Notes: a model not told the origin generated them from the sequence alone. Positions 24,318 to 33,272 are shown, numbered from the stretch's first letter. The stretch: DNA of 64,000 nucleotides from Curtobacterium sp. MCLR17_007 (GCF_003234655.2 NZ_CP126271.1:372001-436000), one strand, 5' to 3'. Numbers and translations: made by a program.

Positions 24318-25192
24318 CCGCGGTCCAGGACCAGACGCGCACCGCCGCTGCCCCGCGCAGCGGCGGTCCCGCCGTGCTCGCGCTCCGGGGCGCGGGGCTG
24401 GCGTACGGCGCGCGCCGACTCTGGGACGGACTCGACCTCGACGTCGCGCCGGGGGAGTTCGTCGCGGTGCTCGGACCGAACGGCGCGGGCAAGACCTCGC
24501 TGCTGAAGACCGTGCTCGGGCAGCAGCGGCTGACGAGCGGTTCGATGTCGTTCCTCGGGCGCCCGGTGCGTCGCGGCCACCGCCGGATCGGGTACATCCC
24601 GCAGCAGCGGCTGATGGACTCCGGTACCCCGCTCCGTGCCCGCGACATGATCGCCCAGGGCGTGACCGGGCACCGCTGGGGGATCCGGCCCGAGCGGAAG
24701 GCCGAGCGGGAGCGCATCGACCGGATCATCGACGAGGTCGGAGCCACCGCGTTCGCGGACGCCCCCGTGGCGGAGCTCTCCGGCGGCGAGCAGCAGCGCA
24801 CCCGTGTCGGACAGGCCATCGCCGCTGACCCCGCCCTCCTGCTCTGTGACGAGCCCCTCATCTCGCTCGACCTGCGGCACCAGCGCGGCGTCACCGAGCT
24901 CATCGACCGCCAACGCCGACAGCAGGGTGCTGCGGTGCTCTTCGTCACGCACGACGTGAACCCGATCCTCGACGTGGTCGACCGGGTCCTGTACATCGCG
25001 GGCGGGCGCTTCCGGATCGGGTCGCCCGACGACATCCTGCGCGCCGACGTGCTGTCGGACCTGTACGGCACCCCGGTCGACGTCGTCCGCACGATGGGAC
25101 GCATCGTCATCGTCGGGTCGAACGAAGCGCACGAGCACCACCACGGCGAGGTCGACCCGCACGGCACCGCTCCGGACGAAGGGCGGGTCTGA
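24314..25192 (+). CDS. znuC: Zinc ABC transporter ATP-binding protein
   Basis: 292 residues from GTG at 24314, inside the last codons of znuA (GTGA overlap). Walker A is GPNGAGKTS, the Q loop is IPQQRLMD, the signature LSGGEQQR, Walker B LLLCDEP, and the switch His is in FVTHDVNPI. The C-terminal tail has a His-rich HEHHHGE segment that could bind zinc. It energises import through ZnuB. Confidence 0.95.
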   Translation: MTAVQDQTRTAAAPRSGGPAVLALRGAGLAYGARRLWDGLDLDVAPGEFVAVLGPNGAGKTSLLKTVLGQQRLTSGSMSFLGRPVRRGHRRIGYIPQQRLMDSGTPLRARDMIAQGVTGHRWGIRPERKAERERIDRIIDEVGATAFADAPVAELSGGEQQRTRVGQAIAADPALLLCDEPLISLDLRHQRGVTELIDRQRRQQGAAVLFVTHDVNPILDVVDRVLYIAGGRFRIGSPDDILRADVLSDLYGTPVDVVRTMGRIVIVGSNEAHEHHHGEVDPHGTAPDEGRV

Positions 25193-26085
25193 TGGACGTC
25201 TGGTCGACCGTCTTCTCGTTCCAGGACTACGGCGAGCTCGTGGCGCTCGTGCAGAACTCGATCTGGGCGGGTGCCGTGCTCGGGGTCGTCGGCGGGCTCG
25301 TCGGTCCGTTCGTCGTCGCGCGGAACATGCCCTTCGCGGTGCACGGCATCAGCGAGCTCTCGTTCGCGGGTGCCAGCGCATCGCTGCTGCTCGGGGTGAA
25401 CGTCGTGACCGGCTCGCTCGTCGGCTCGGTCGTCGCGGCGCTGCTGATCGGGCTGCTCGGCTCGCGGGCGCGCGACCGCAACTCGATCATCGCCGTGCTC
25501 ATGCCGTTCGGACTCGGGCTCGGCATCCTCTGCCTGGCGCTGTACAAGGGTCGGGCGGCGAACAAGTTCGGCTTGCTGACCGGGCAGATCGTCTCGGTGG
25601 ACAACCCGCAGCTGACGTCGCTCATCGTGATCAGTGCCGTCGTCGTCGCGATCCTGGTCGTCATCTGGCGCCCGCTGATGTTCGCATCGGTCGACCCGGA
25701 CGTCGCCGCCGCCGCCGGTGTCCCCGTGCGGACGCTCGCCCTGGTCTTCATGCTCGCGCTCGGACTCGCCACGGCTGTGTCGGTGCAGATCGTCGGCGCC
25801 CTGCTCGTGCTCTCGCTGCTGGTCACCCCGGCGGCCGCCGCGCTCCGCCTGACCGTGCACCCCGTGCTCGTGCCCGTGCTGTCGACCGTGTTCGCCGTGG
25901 TGTCGGTCGTCGGGGGCATCATGTTGGCCCTCGGTGGCGGGCTGCCGATCAGCCCGTACGTCACGACGATCTCGTTCGCCATCTGGGTGGTCTGCCGGAT
26001 CGTCGGGGCACACAAGGAACGCCGTGGACGTGGCCGCGTCGCCGTCCGCGACCACTCGTCAGCACCCCAGGAGGTCAGCGCTTGA
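25192..26085 (+). CDS. znuB: Zinc ABC transporter permease
   Basis: 297 residues with about eight TM helices. ATG at 25192 shares one base with the znuC stop. Conserved ZnuB/TroC motifs are [18 protein letters not shown] (residues 45-62), [15 protein letters not shown] at about 165 (the coupling-helix region), and [19 protein letters not shown]. It forms the membrane channel for Zn2+ uptake. Confidence 0.94.
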   Translation: MDVWSTVFSFQDYGELVALVQNSIWAGAVLGVVGGLVGPFVVARNMPFAVHGISELSFAGASASLLLGVNVVTGSLVGSVVAALLIGLLGSRARDRNSIIAVLMPFGLGLGILCLALYKGRAANKFGLLTGQIVSVDNPQLTSLIVISAVVVAILVVIWRPLMFASVDPDVAAAAGVPVRTLALVFMLALGLATAVSVQIVGALLVLSLLVTPAAAALRLTVHPVLVPVLSTVFAVVSVVGGIMLALGGGLPISPYVTTISFAIWVVCRIVGAHKERRGRGRVAVRDHSSAPQEVSA

Positions 26086-26546
26086 ACGCCGTGCAGAAGC
26101 CCGCCGCCGTGCAGAAGCCAGTCGCAGCGCAGGAGTCAGCCGTCCCCAAGGCCAAGCGGAACACCTGGCAGCGCGAAGCGGTCCGCGGCGCGCTCGACTC
26201 GACCGAGGGCTTCGTCAGCGCCCAGGCACTCCACGCGCACCTGCGCGACGGCGGCTCGACGATCGGTCTCGCCACGGTGTACCGCGCGCTGGCCGACCTG
26301 GCCACCGAGGGCGATGCCGACTCCCTCCAGCAGGACGGCGAGTCGCTCTACCGCGCCTGCACGACCGACAAGCACCACCACCACCTGATCTGCCGGGTCT
26401 GCGGCCGCACCGTCGAGATCCAGGCGGACCCCGTCGAACGGTGGGCCCAGCAGGTCGCCGCCGAGCACGGCTTCACGAACGCCAGCCACGTCGTGGACAT
26501 CTTCGGCGAGTGCGCGTCGTGCACGGCCGCCCGCGCCGAGGCCTGA
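26082..26546 (+). CDS. zur: Fur-family zinc uptake regulator
   Basis: 154 residues from TTG at 26082, overlapping the znuB stop by four bases (TTGA) and preceded by AGGAGGT. It has a winged helix (about 25-85: [36 protein letters not shown]) and a dimerisation domain with the metal-site cluster [20 protein letters not shown] and the second CxxC pair GECASC near the C-terminus (structural zinc). Placement in the znu operon under a Zur box supports Zur over Fur. The N-terminal 20 residues contain a repeated VQKP phrase, unusual for the family. Confidence 0.92.
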   Translation: MNAVQKPAAVQKPVAAQESAVPKAKRNTWQREAVRGALDSTEGFVSAQALHAHLRDGGSTIGLATVYRALADLATEGDADSLQQDGESLYRACTTDKHHHHLICRVCGRTVEIQADPVERWAQQVAAEHGFTNASHVVDIFGECASCTAARAEA

Positions 26547-26860
26547 GGGCCCGGCGCTCCCGGAGCCGTGCCGACGGGGCGGGGTCGAGCCGGGCCTCCC
26601 GGCCGGGTTTGCGACACGCCCGGCCATCGAGTATCGTTGGCGGCTGGTCCGTGCTCGCACAGGCCCGTTGTTCAGCCCTCCGACCGTCGCGAACGCCGCG
26701 GTCGCGCGGATCCGCCTCTCGCAGGCGGGCGGGGCGGCACACACAACCCCCTCGCACCGTCTCCGTCGGTCTCCGGACCATCGTGACCACGCGCGTGTGT
26801 GCCAGGCAAGTGACCTTGGGTGCGGCCGATCGGCCGCACGGTAATCATCAGGAGGAAACC
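26547..26860 (+). promoter_or_regulatory. rpmB operon promoter and 5' leader
   Basis: A 314-bp gap. Promoter: TTGCGA (26609-26614), 17-base spacer, TATCGT (26632-26637), giving a leader of about 215 bases before rpmB. Near its end is the perfect 20-bp palindrome GTGCGGCCGATCGGCCGCAC (26820-26839), then AGGAGGA about eight bases before the ATG. No good Zur box was seen; GGTAATCATCA (26841-26851) is at most a half-site. The long leader suggests RNA-level control, as for many ribosomal-protein operons. Confidence 0.55.
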
Positions 26861-27097
26861 ATGGCAGCAGTGTGCCAGGTGACCGGAGCCACCCCCGGCT
26901 TCGGACACAACATCTCGCACTCGCACCGCCGGACGAAGCGTCGCTTCGACCCGAACGTGCAGAAGAAGACGTACTACGTGCCCTCGCTTCGTCGTAACGT
27001 CACGCTCACGCTCAGCGCGAAGGGCATCAAGGTCATCGACGCACGCGGCATCGAGTCCGTCGTCAAGGACGTCCTTGCCCGCGGGGAGAAGATCTGA
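26861..27097 (+). CDS. rpmB: Ribosomal protein L28, zinc-free form
   Basis: 78 residues starting [25 protein letters not shown], the L28 signature. Only the first Cys of the CxxC zinc pair is present (CQVTG), so it is the 'C-minus' type. It is a large-subunit protein. It overlaps rpmG by one base (TGATG). Position directly after the zinc-uptake/zur operon fits the known link between zinc supply and zinc-free ribosomal proteins. Confidence 0.95.
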   Translation: MAAVCQVTGATPGFGHNISHSHRRTKRRFDPNVQKKTYYVPSLRRNVTLTLSAKGIKVIDARGIESVVKDVLARGEKI

Positions 27098-27267
27098 TGG
27101 CCAAGAAGGGTCAGGACGTTCGTCCGATCATCAAGCTCCGCTCCACGGCGGGCACCGGGTTCACCTACGTGACCAAGAAGAACCGTCGCAACAACCCGGA
27201 CCGTCTCGTGCTGAAGAAGTACGACCCGGTGGTCCGCAAGCACGTCGACTTCCGTGAGGAGCGCTAA
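27097..27267 (+). CDS. rpmG: Ribosomal protein L33, zinc-free form
   Basis: 56 residues ([20 protein letters not shown]..), ending KHVDFREER. Both CxxC zinc pairs of the zinc-binding L33 are missing. 50S subunit, near the E site. Second gene in rpmB-rpmG-rpsN; two bases separate it from rpsN. Confidence 0.95.
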   Translation: MAKKGQDVRPIIKLRSTAGTGFTYVTKKNRRNNPDRLVLKKYDPVVRKHVDFREER

Positions 27268-27269
27268 GC

Positions 27270-27575
27270 ATGGCGAAGAAGAGCAAGATCGCGAAGAACA
27301 ACCAGCGTGCGGTCATCATCGCGCGCTACGCCGACCGTCGTCTCGAGCTGAAGAAGGCCCTCGTGGACCCGAACGGCACGGACGAGTCGCGTGAGGCCGC
27401 TCGCGTGGGGCTGCAGAAGCTCCCCCGCGACGCCTCGCCGATCCGCTACCGCAACCGCGACGCCATCGACGGCCGCCCCCGTGGCCACCTCGGTGAGTTC
27501 GGCATCAGCCGTGTCCGCTTCCGCGACATGGCGCACCGTGGCGAGCTGCCGGGCATCACGAAGAGCTCCTGGTAA
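27270..27575 (+). CDS. rpsN: Ribosomal protein S14, long zinc-free form
   Basis: 101 residues, the long S14 type. It lacks the CxxC-x(n)-CxxC zinc ribbon of the 61-residue form and ends [22 protein letters not shown]. 30S head protein. It is the last gene of the operon, followed by a strong terminator. A normal S14 in the main ribosomal operon, if present, lies outside the window. Confidence 0.96.
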   Translation: MAKKSKIAKNNQRAVIIARYADRRLELKKALVDPNGTDESREAARVGLQKLPRDASPIRYRNRDAIDGRPRGHLGEFGISRVRFRDMAHRGELPGITKSSW

Positions 27576-27591
27576 GCACGCACTCCTCGAA

Positions 27592-27620
27592 CGCCCCGTC
27601 ACCGCATCGGTGACGGGGCG
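27592..27620 (+). terminator. Terminator after rpsN
   Basis: CGCCCCGTCACCG (27592-27604) pairs perfectly with CGGTGACGGGGCG (27608-27620) around CAT, followed by TTCGTCGT. It begins 16 bases past the rpsN stop. Confidence 0.85.
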
Positions 27621-27887
27621 TTCGTCGTCCTGCCAGACGTCCCGACTGGCGGTTCCCGCTCGGTTCGGGGGACATCTTCGTCACATTGGTCACACGAGCC
27701 ACTCTGATCCCGCGACAACCCCGGAAATCCGGGCGAGTCGGCCGTCAAGGCCCGGACCGGCTGATAGGTTCAACTCCGGTTCCGCCGGGCCCTCGGCCCG
27801 CTGGTCCGAAGCCCCGGGGCAACCGCTCAGGGCACCGGGCGCCGTGTGCGTCCGACCGATACGCAAGAAGTCCGAGGAGGACATCCA
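27621..27887 (+). promoter_or_regulatory. hup upstream region
   Basis: No gene is seen here. The best promoter guess is an extended -10 GATAGGTT (TAGGTT at 27765-27770) with weak -35 CCGTCA at 27742-27747. It would leave a GC-rich leader of about 110 bases ending in GAGGAGGA before the HU start. Confidence 0.35.
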
Positions 27888-28175
27888 ATGGCTGACAAGT
27901 CACTGAACCGCACCGAGCTCGTCGCTGCCGTCGCCGCCGAGTCCGGCCAGAGCCAGGCCACCGTCAACGGCGTCGTCGACGCCCTCTTCAGCGTCGTCTC
28001 GGGCTCCGTCGCCGACGGCACGAAGGTCACGATCCCCGGTTGGATCGCCTTCGAGAAGACGCACCGTGCCGCTCGCACCGGCCGCAACCCCCAGACCGGT
28101 GACGCCATCGAGATCGCCGCGAGCGACTCGGTCAAGGTCAGCGCCGGCTCGAAGCTCAAGGCCGCGGTCAAGTAA
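27888..28175 (+). CDS. HU-family nucleoid DNA-binding protein
   Basis: 95 residues, the size of a bare HU domain, without the Lys/Ala-rich tail of mycobacterial HupB. MADKSLNRTELVAAVAAESG opens the fold, and the DNA-binding arm is around RAARTGRNPQTGDAIEI. ATG at 27888 has GAGGAGG upstream. Small homodimeric nucleoid protein that bends DNA. Monocistronic, with a hairpin terminator on both sides. Confidence 0.95.
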   Translation: MADKSLNRTELVAAVAAESGQSQATVNGVVDALFSVVSGSVADGTKVTIPGWIAFEKTHRAARTGRNPQTGDAIEIAASDSVKVSAGSKLKAAVK

Positions 28176-28190
28176 GACCGCCGCAGCGCA

Positions 28191-28220
28191 CGAAGGGGAC
28201 GGCTTCGGCCGTCCCCTTCG
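28191..28220 (+). terminator. Terminator after HU gene
   Basis: CGAAGGGGACGGC (28191-28203) pairs perfectly with GCCGTCCCCTTCG (28208-28220) over a TTCG tetraloop, followed by TCGTT. It begins 15 bases after the HU stop. Confidence 0.9.
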
Positions 28221-28315
28221 TCGTTCCCGGCGGCGGGGGGTCGTCCCCGCCGCCGTCCTCCACAGGTCGTCCCCCCTCGTCCCGTGCGCCGTCGGGCACC
28301 GCCTAGGCTTGACGG

Positions 28316-30235
28316 GTGAACCGGATCGCACGCATCGCGGGGCCAGCCGTGCTGGTCGTCGTCGCGTTCGTGTCGCTCCTGGTCGCGCTGGTGATCGGCG
28401 GCGGGGCCGACGCCGCGCTGATCGCCGATCCCGGCTCCGCCGTGCGCTTCGGGCTCCCCATCGCACGGGTCCTCGTCGACCTGTCCGCCGCCGCGACCAT
28501 CGGCGGGCTGGCGCTGGCCACCATCGGGCTCTCCCGCACCGCTCCCGAGTGGAACCGGGCCATCGACGTCGCCGCGGCATCGGCGGGTGTCTGGACGGTC
28601 GCGTCCGCCGTCACCACGTTCTTCACGTTCCTCAGCGTCGCCGGGTCGCGGATCAGCCTCGACGACCAGTTCGGGCAGTCCATGGGGGTCTTCCTCACCG
28701 GCACCGACCTCGGTCTCGCCTGGCTCGTGACGGTGCTCGTCGCCGCGGCCGTCACCGTCCTGTGCTTCGCCGTCCGGTCCCGGGGCATGGTCGCCCTGAC
28801 GGCCGGCGTCTCGATGATCGGCCTCGTGCCGCTCGCGCAGCAGGGGCACGCCGCCGGCACCGCCAGCCACGACGCCGCCGTCACCGCGCTCGGGCTGCAC
28901 CTGGTCGGTGCCGCGGTGTGGGTCGGCGGGATCGTGATGCTGTCCCTCGTCCGCGGTGTCGTGCCCGGGGACCGGCTCGCGCTCGTCGTCGGCCGGTACT
29001 CCAGCGTGGCGCTCGGCTGCTTCGTGCTGGTCGCCGTCTCCGGGGTCGCGTCGGCGCAGATCCGTGTGGGCGCGTTCTCGAACCTGGCCACACCGTACGG
29101 TGCACTCGTGCTCGTGAAGACCGGAGCGATCATCGCGCTCGGTGTCCTCGGAGCAGTGCAGCGTCGGCGTACGATCATCGCCCTGACAGCGACCCCGCGG
29201 CGCGCTCGGCCGTTCTGGACGCTCGTCGTCGTCGAGCTCGCGGTGATGGGGATCGCATCCGGGTTCGCCGCGGCCCTGGGTCGGACGGCCACCCCGGTCG
29301 ACCAGATCGCGTTGAGCAAGACGAGCGACCCGTCCCCGGCCGAGATCCTCACCGACGACCCCCTGCCCGCCGCGCCGGGGCCGTGGGGGTGGGCGACGCA
29401 CTGGAACCTCGACCTGTTCTGGCTCATGGTCGCCGTGCTGCTCGTGGCGACCTACGCCGCCGGGGTCGTCCGGCTGCGGCGCCGCGGCACCCCGTGGCCG
29501 CTTCGTCGCACCGTCGCGGCCGCGGTTGCGGTCCTGTGCCTGGTCGTCGCGACCTCCGGCTCGTTGCACGACTACGACCGCTTCCTCGTCTCCGCCAACG
29601 TCGGTGCGCACGTGCTGCTCGGGGTCGTCGTTCCCGCACTCATCTGGGCCGCCGCTCCCGTGCAGCTCATCCGCGCCGCCGTCCGGCCGCGGACCGACGA
29701 CAGCACCGGTGTCCGCGAGTGGACCGGCATCCTCGTCGACAACGCCGCCGTGCGGTACCTCGTGCAGCCGTTCCCGGCGCTCGTGCTGCTCGCCGCGATC
29801 TGGTGGGGCTTCTACGGCACGCAGGTGGTCCGGTGGTCGGCGAGCGACTCGATCGGGCGCACCGTGATCGACCTCGTCTTCCTGCTGGTGGGGCTCCTCG
29901 CGCTCCCGACGCTCCTGACGCCCGTGGCGGCCGGAGCGCGCTCCGCGTCGCGCGTGGCCCTCGTGGTCCGGACCGCCGGCGCGGCGGTGGTGGCCACGGG
30001 CATGGTGTCGCTCGGCATCGCGATGCGGGGGCCGCTCGGGCTGCTGCAGGCCTCCTGGTTCGGCGCGATGGGACGCACGTGGGGCCCGGACCCGCTGGTG
30101 GACCAGGCCCGGGCGGGGACCGTGCTCGTCGTGTCCGGCGTCCTGCTGGTGCTCGTGACGGTCGTGGTCGGCGTGCTCCGGCTGCGTCGAGACCGCGCGG
30201 TGTCGCCGATCAGTGCCGAACGGGGTGCGCGGTGA
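28316..30235 (+). CDS. CopD-like/CtaG-like multi-TM membrane protein (divergent copy)
   Basis: 639 residues, about 16 TM helices, GTG start. The N-terminal half is CopD-like (GLHLVGAAVWVGGIVMLSL; QQGHAAGTASHDAAVTALGLHL with His residues). The C-terminal half aligns by layout with caa3-oxidase assembly protein CtaG, but lacks most of its conserved His: compare HMIQHMLL, FHAFFG and DQHTGGG in the second copy at 50277-52322. A role in copper uptake or delivery is therefore uncertain for the C-terminal half. The stop overlaps the next gene's GTG by four bases. Confidence 0.8.
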   Translation: MNRIARIAGPAVLVVVAFVSLLVALVIGGGADAALIADPGSAVRFGLPIARVLVDLSAAATIGGLALATIGLSRTAPEWNRAIDVAAASAGVWTVASAVTTFFTFLSVAGSRISLDDQFGQSMGVFLTGTDLGLAWLVTVLVAAAVTVLCFAVRSRGMVALTAGVSMIGLVPLAQQGHAAGTASHDAAVTALGLHLVGAAVWVGGIVMLSLVRGVVPGDRLALVVGRYSSVALGCFVLVAVSGVASAQIRVGAFSNLATPYGALVLVKTGAIIALGVLGAVQRRRTIIALTATPRRARPFWTLVVVELAVMGIASGFAAALGRTATPVDQIALSKTSDPSPAEILTDDPLPAAPGPWGWATHWNLDLFWLMVAVLLVATYAAGVVRLRRRGTPWPLRRTVAAAVAVLCLVVATSGSLHDYDRFLVSANVGAHVLLGVVVPALIWAAAPVQLIRAAVRPRTDDSTGVREWTGILVDNAAVRYLVQPFPALVLLAAIWWGFYGTQVVRWSASDSIGRTVIDLVFLLVGLLALPTLLTPVAAGARSASRVALVVRTAGAAVVATGMVSLGIAMRGPLGLLQASWFGAMGRTWGPDPLVDQARAGTVLVVSGVLLVLVTVVVGVLRLRRDRAVSPISAERGAR

Positions 30236-31548
30236 GCGTCGAGCTGAGCGCCGAGCAGCGCGCCGTCTTCGAGTACGTCGAGTCCACACGTGACCACGTC
30301 TTCATCACCGGGCGTGCGGGGACCGGCAAGTCGACGCTCCTCAACCACCTGGCGTGGAACACCGACAAACAGGTCGTGATCTGCGCACCGACGGGGGTGG
30401 CGGCGCTCAACGTCGGCGGCCAGACGATCCACTCGCTGTTCCGCCTGCCGATCGGGCTCATCGCCGACGCCGAACTCCGCCAGGGCCCCGAGACCCGCAA
30501 GCTCCTCAACACGATGGACACCCTGGTCATCGACGAGGTCTCGATGGTCAACGCCGACCTGCTCGACGCGATGGACCGTTCGCTGCGCAAGGCCCGCGGG
30601 CGGCAGTTCGAGGCCTTCGGTGGCGTGCAGGTGGTCATGTTCGGTGACCCGTACCAGCTGCCGCCCGTGCCGGGCGACGGCGACGAGCGCGCCTACTTCA
30701 CCGACCACTACCGCTCGCTCTGGTTCTTCGACGCCAAGGTCTGGCTCGAGGCCGAGCTCAACATCATCGAACTCGCGACCGTGCACCGGCAGCGGGACGA
30801 CGCCTTCGCCGCGATGCTCACCGCCGTGCGGCACGGCCGGGTCACCGCGGACATCGCCGACCGCCTGAACGAGGCCGGCGCCCGGCCCGCGCCGGACGAC
30901 GCCATCACCCTGGCGACCCGGAACGACACCGTGGCGCGGATCAACAGCGCGGCGCTCGAGCGGCTGCCGGGCAAGGTGAAGACCGCGCGTGCCGACGTGA
31001 ACGGCGACTTCGGTGGCCGGAACTTCCCCGCCGACGAGGCACTCGAGCTCAAACCGGGTGCCCACGTCATGTTCCTCCGCAACGACCCCGACCAGCGCTG
31101 GGTGAACGGCACCCTCGGGATCGTGCAGACCATCCGCGACACCGTGTGGGTCGACGTCGACGGGGAGTCCTTCGAGGTCCAGCCGTCGGTGTGGGAGAAG
31201 TTCAAGTACTCCTACGACGCCGACAAGAAGGAGCTCAAGAAGGACACCGTGGGGGAGTTCCAGCAGTTCCCGCTGCGTCTGGCCTGGGCCGTGACGATCC
31301 ACAAGTCCCAGGGCAGCACCTACGACCGCGCCGTCATCGACCTCGGCAACCGGGTGTTCAGCGCCGGGCAGACGTACGTGGCGCTGTCGCGGCTCACCTC
31401 GCTCGACGGGCTGTTCCTGACGCGGCCGCTCCGTCCGTCCGACATCATCGTGGACCTGGACGTCCGGCGCTTCATGTCCGAGGCGCCCCGGGTCGTCGCG
31501 ACCCAGCTCGAGGCGCCGAAGCCCGACGGGCCGGCGGCCGGGGCCTGA
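30232..31548 (+). CDS. PIF1/RecD-like SF1B helicase, AAA family
   Basis: 438 residues, GTG start overlapping the previous stop (GTGA). Motif I is FITGRAGTGKSTLL (Walker A), motif Ia APTGVAALNVGGQTIHS, motif II DTLVIDEVSMV, motif III VVMFGDPYQLPPV, and the C-terminal motifs TIHKSQGSTYDRAVIDL and TYVALSRLTSLDGLFL are the PIF1/RecD family V and VI. It unwinds DNA 5' to 3' using ATP. It lacks the extra nuclease or N-terminal domains of larger relatives. Translational coupling to a copper-type membrane protein is odd and may be chance. Confidence 0.9.
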   Translation: MSVELSAEQRAVFEYVESTRDHVFITGRAGTGKSTLLNHLAWNTDKQVVICAPTGVAALNVGGQTIHSLFRLPIGLIADAELRQGPETRKLLNTMDTLVIDEVSMVNADLLDAMDRSLRKARGRQFEAFGGVQVVMFGDPYQLPPVPGDGDERAYFTDHYRSLWFFDAKVWLEAELNIIELATVHRQRDDAFAAMLTAVRHGRVTADIADRLNEAGARPAPDDAITLATRNDTVARINSAALERLPGKVKTARADVNGDFGGRNFPADEALELKPGAHVMFLRNDPDQRWVNGTLGIVQTIRDTVWVDVDGESFEVQPSVWEKFKYSYDADKKELKKDTVGEFQQFPLRLAWAVTIHKSQGSTYDRAVIDLGNRVFSAGQTYVALSRLTSLDGLFLTRPLRPSDIIVDLDVRRFMSEAPRVVATQLEAPKPDGPAAGA

Positions 31549-31574
31549 CTCCGACGCTGCCCACGAACAGCGAC

Positions 31575-31601
31575 GCCCGCCTGCCGGTGCGGCAGACGGG
31601 C
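31575..31601. terminator. Hairpin between convergent genes
   Basis: GCCCGCCTGCCG (31575-31586) pairs with CGGCAGACGGGC (31590-31601) with one C-A mismatch and a GTG loop. It serves the helicase gene and the opposing DUF4383 gene. Confidence 0.65.
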
Positions 31602-31621
31602 ATCGAGGACGTGCAGTGCGG

Positions 31622-32068
31622 TCAGGCGCGCGCGGCCCGCAGTGCGGCGATGTTCTGCTTGTCGGCCCCGAGCGCGGTGAGCAGGAGCACGACGCCGACG
31701 ATCGCGTTGAAGACGTTGTCCGCGGTGTTCATCGCGAAGACGTTCGCCGAGGTGTTCATGAACACGAAGCCGTACACGGCCATGACGACGAGGACGACAC
31801 CCACGACCAGGTTGACGTTCCGCGAGCCGATCGTGTTGCCGAGTCCGACGATGAACAGGGCGGCTGCGAGCAGCGTCCAGATCAGCACCAGCGCAGGGTT
31901 CACCAGGAACGCGTCCCAGAGCAGCCCGCCGCTGTCGCCGAAGAAGTGGTTGCCGTTCTCACCGGCGAAGAAGAAGCCCAGGACGCCCCAGACGGCGAGC
32001 AGGGTGCCGACGGTCAGCGCGAGCGCCCGGTTCGGCGAGGCGATGATGCTCGGTTCCTTGACTGCCAC
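31622..32068 (-). CDS. DUF4383 four-TM membrane protein
   Basis: 148 residues from GTG at 32068, chosen because AGGAGA lies at the right distance upstream. The frame continues open to an ATG at 32350, which would add a TM helix and a Pro/Ala/Arg-rich linker but overlaps the divergent PAP2 start. Four TM helices; conserved FFFAGENGNHFFGDSGG between TM1 and TM2 and VFAMNTADNVFNAIVGVVLL near the end match DUF4383 as I recall it. Function unknown. Confidence 0.75.
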   Translation of the reverse strand: MAVKEPSIIASPNRALALTVGTLLAVWGVLGFFFAGENGNHFFGDSGGLLWDAFLVNPALVLIWTLLAAALFIVGLGNTIGSRNVNLVVGVVLVVMAVYGFVFMNTSANVFAMNTADNVFNAIVGVVLLLTALGADKQNIAALRAARA

Positions 32069-32339
32069 TTGGGTCTCCTGTTCTGGTGCCACCAGCACCG
32101 ACGATGCGGTCGTGCGCTCCGGCCGTGCTGTCGCCGGTGCCGTCCGGGCGGAGGAGCCCTGCGTCCGAGCCGCGGGCGACGGACCGGGGCCCGGTGCGAC
32201 GAGTCCCCGCGCACCCTGGTTCCCAGCGTCCGACCGGCCGTCCAACGGTATCGTGTCCCGCCCCGACCGACCCAATCGAAGCGCCGTCACCAGGCGCACG
32301 ACGAGTCCCGCGACGACCACGCCGAGGAGGACGATCCCC

Positions 32340-33254
32340 GTGACCCGCACGCCCGATCGCAGTGCGCCGCCATCGCGCGAGGACGCCCGCGGCCCGAGTG
32401 TGTCTCGACGGCTGCGGTGGGGGGTGCTGGCCGGTGTGGGGTTCGTGATCGTGCCTCTCGTCTACGCGGTCGCCGTGCTGACGCCCGTCGGTCAGCGGGT
32501 CGAGGACTCCGCGCTCGGGGGTGTCCGTGAGACCGACCTGTTCGGGTCGGACACCGCCCTGAACGTCATCTCGGTCCCGGTGATCCTGCTGCTCGTCATC
32601 GTGATCGCCGCTGTGGCGCTCGCCCGGAGGCGGCTCGCCGTGGGGCTGGCGGCGGGGGTCGTGGTGCTCGCGTCCGCGGGCACGTCGACCCTCGTCAAGC
32701 GTATCGCCGTGCGCCCGGAGATCGCCCAGTCCACGACGCCCAACTCGTTCCCGTCCGGCCACGCCACGATCGCGCTGGCGTCGTTGTTCGCGGTCCTCAT
32801 GGTCACACCCAGGCGGTTCCGGCCGCTCGTGCTCCTGGTCGGCGCCGCCTACGCCGTGTTCGTCGCGAACCAGACCGTCGTCTACGGGTGGCACCGGGTG
32901 AGTGACATCGTCGGGGCCTGCGCGGTCGCGCTGTTCTGGCTCGGCATCGTCCGGGCGGTCGGGCCGCTGGTCGACCGCGGGGAGCGCGGTGACCGTGACG
33001 GGCGCCGTGGTCCGCGTCGACTGGTCACGGCGGTGCTCGTGGTCTCCACCGGCGTGACGGCGGCGGTGGGCGTCGCAGCCGTCGTCGTCGCGTTCGCGAG
33101 CGGTGCGGCCCACGACCACGACGCGCTGCTCGTCGCGGGTCGCATGGCGTCCTCGACGAGTGTCCTGCTGGTGGTCACCCTGGTGTGGCTGGCCGACGGC
33201 ATGCACCACGCCGCCGCGACGACCGACACCCGGGGCGTCCCGACGCCGGTCTGA
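32340..33254 (+). CDS. PAP2-family phosphatase, membrane-bound
   Basis: 304 residues from GTG at 32340 (GAGGAGG upstream). It carries the PAP2 triad: TLVKRIAVRP (KxxxxxxRP motif C1), NSFPSGHAT (C2) and GWHRVSDIVG (SRxxxxxHxxxD-like C3, here with WHRVSD). About six to seven TM helices. It hydrolyses lipid phosphates such as undecaprenyl pyrophosphate or phosphatidate outside the membrane. The C-terminal extension with two further TMs and GMHHAAATTD is longer than the minimal family. Confidence 0.88.
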   Translation: MTRTPDRSAPPSREDARGPSVSRRLRWGVLAGVGFVIVPLVYAVAVLTPVGQRVEDSALGGVRETDLFGSDTALNVISVPVILLLVIVIAAVALARRRLAVGLAAGVVVLASAGTSTLVKRIAVRPEIAQSTTPNSFPSGHATIALASLFAVLMVTPRRFRPLVLLVGAAYAVFVANQTVVYGWHRVSDIVGACAVALFWLGIVRAVGPLVDRGERGDRDGRRGPRRLVTAVLVVSTGVTAAVGVAAVVVAFASGAAHDHDALLVAGRMASSTSVLLVVTLVWLADGMHHAAATTDTRGVPTPV

Positions 33255-33272
33255 CCGCGGGGCGGCACCATC

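Noticed and set aside
26608..26860. Zur box before rpmB
   Set aside because: Only a half-like GGTAATCATCA was found; it lacks the second arm.
28066..30231. Very long plus-strand open frame running into the helicase gene
   Set aside because: It is Arg/Ala/Pro-rich and overlaps the CopD-like gene in another frame. Only the part from the GTG at 30232 has helicase motifs.
32069..32350. N-terminal extension of the DUF4383 protein from ATG 32350
   Set aside because: The GTG at 32068 has a good ribosome site; the extension overlaps the divergent PAP2 start and adds a low-complexity linker. Kept only as an alternative.
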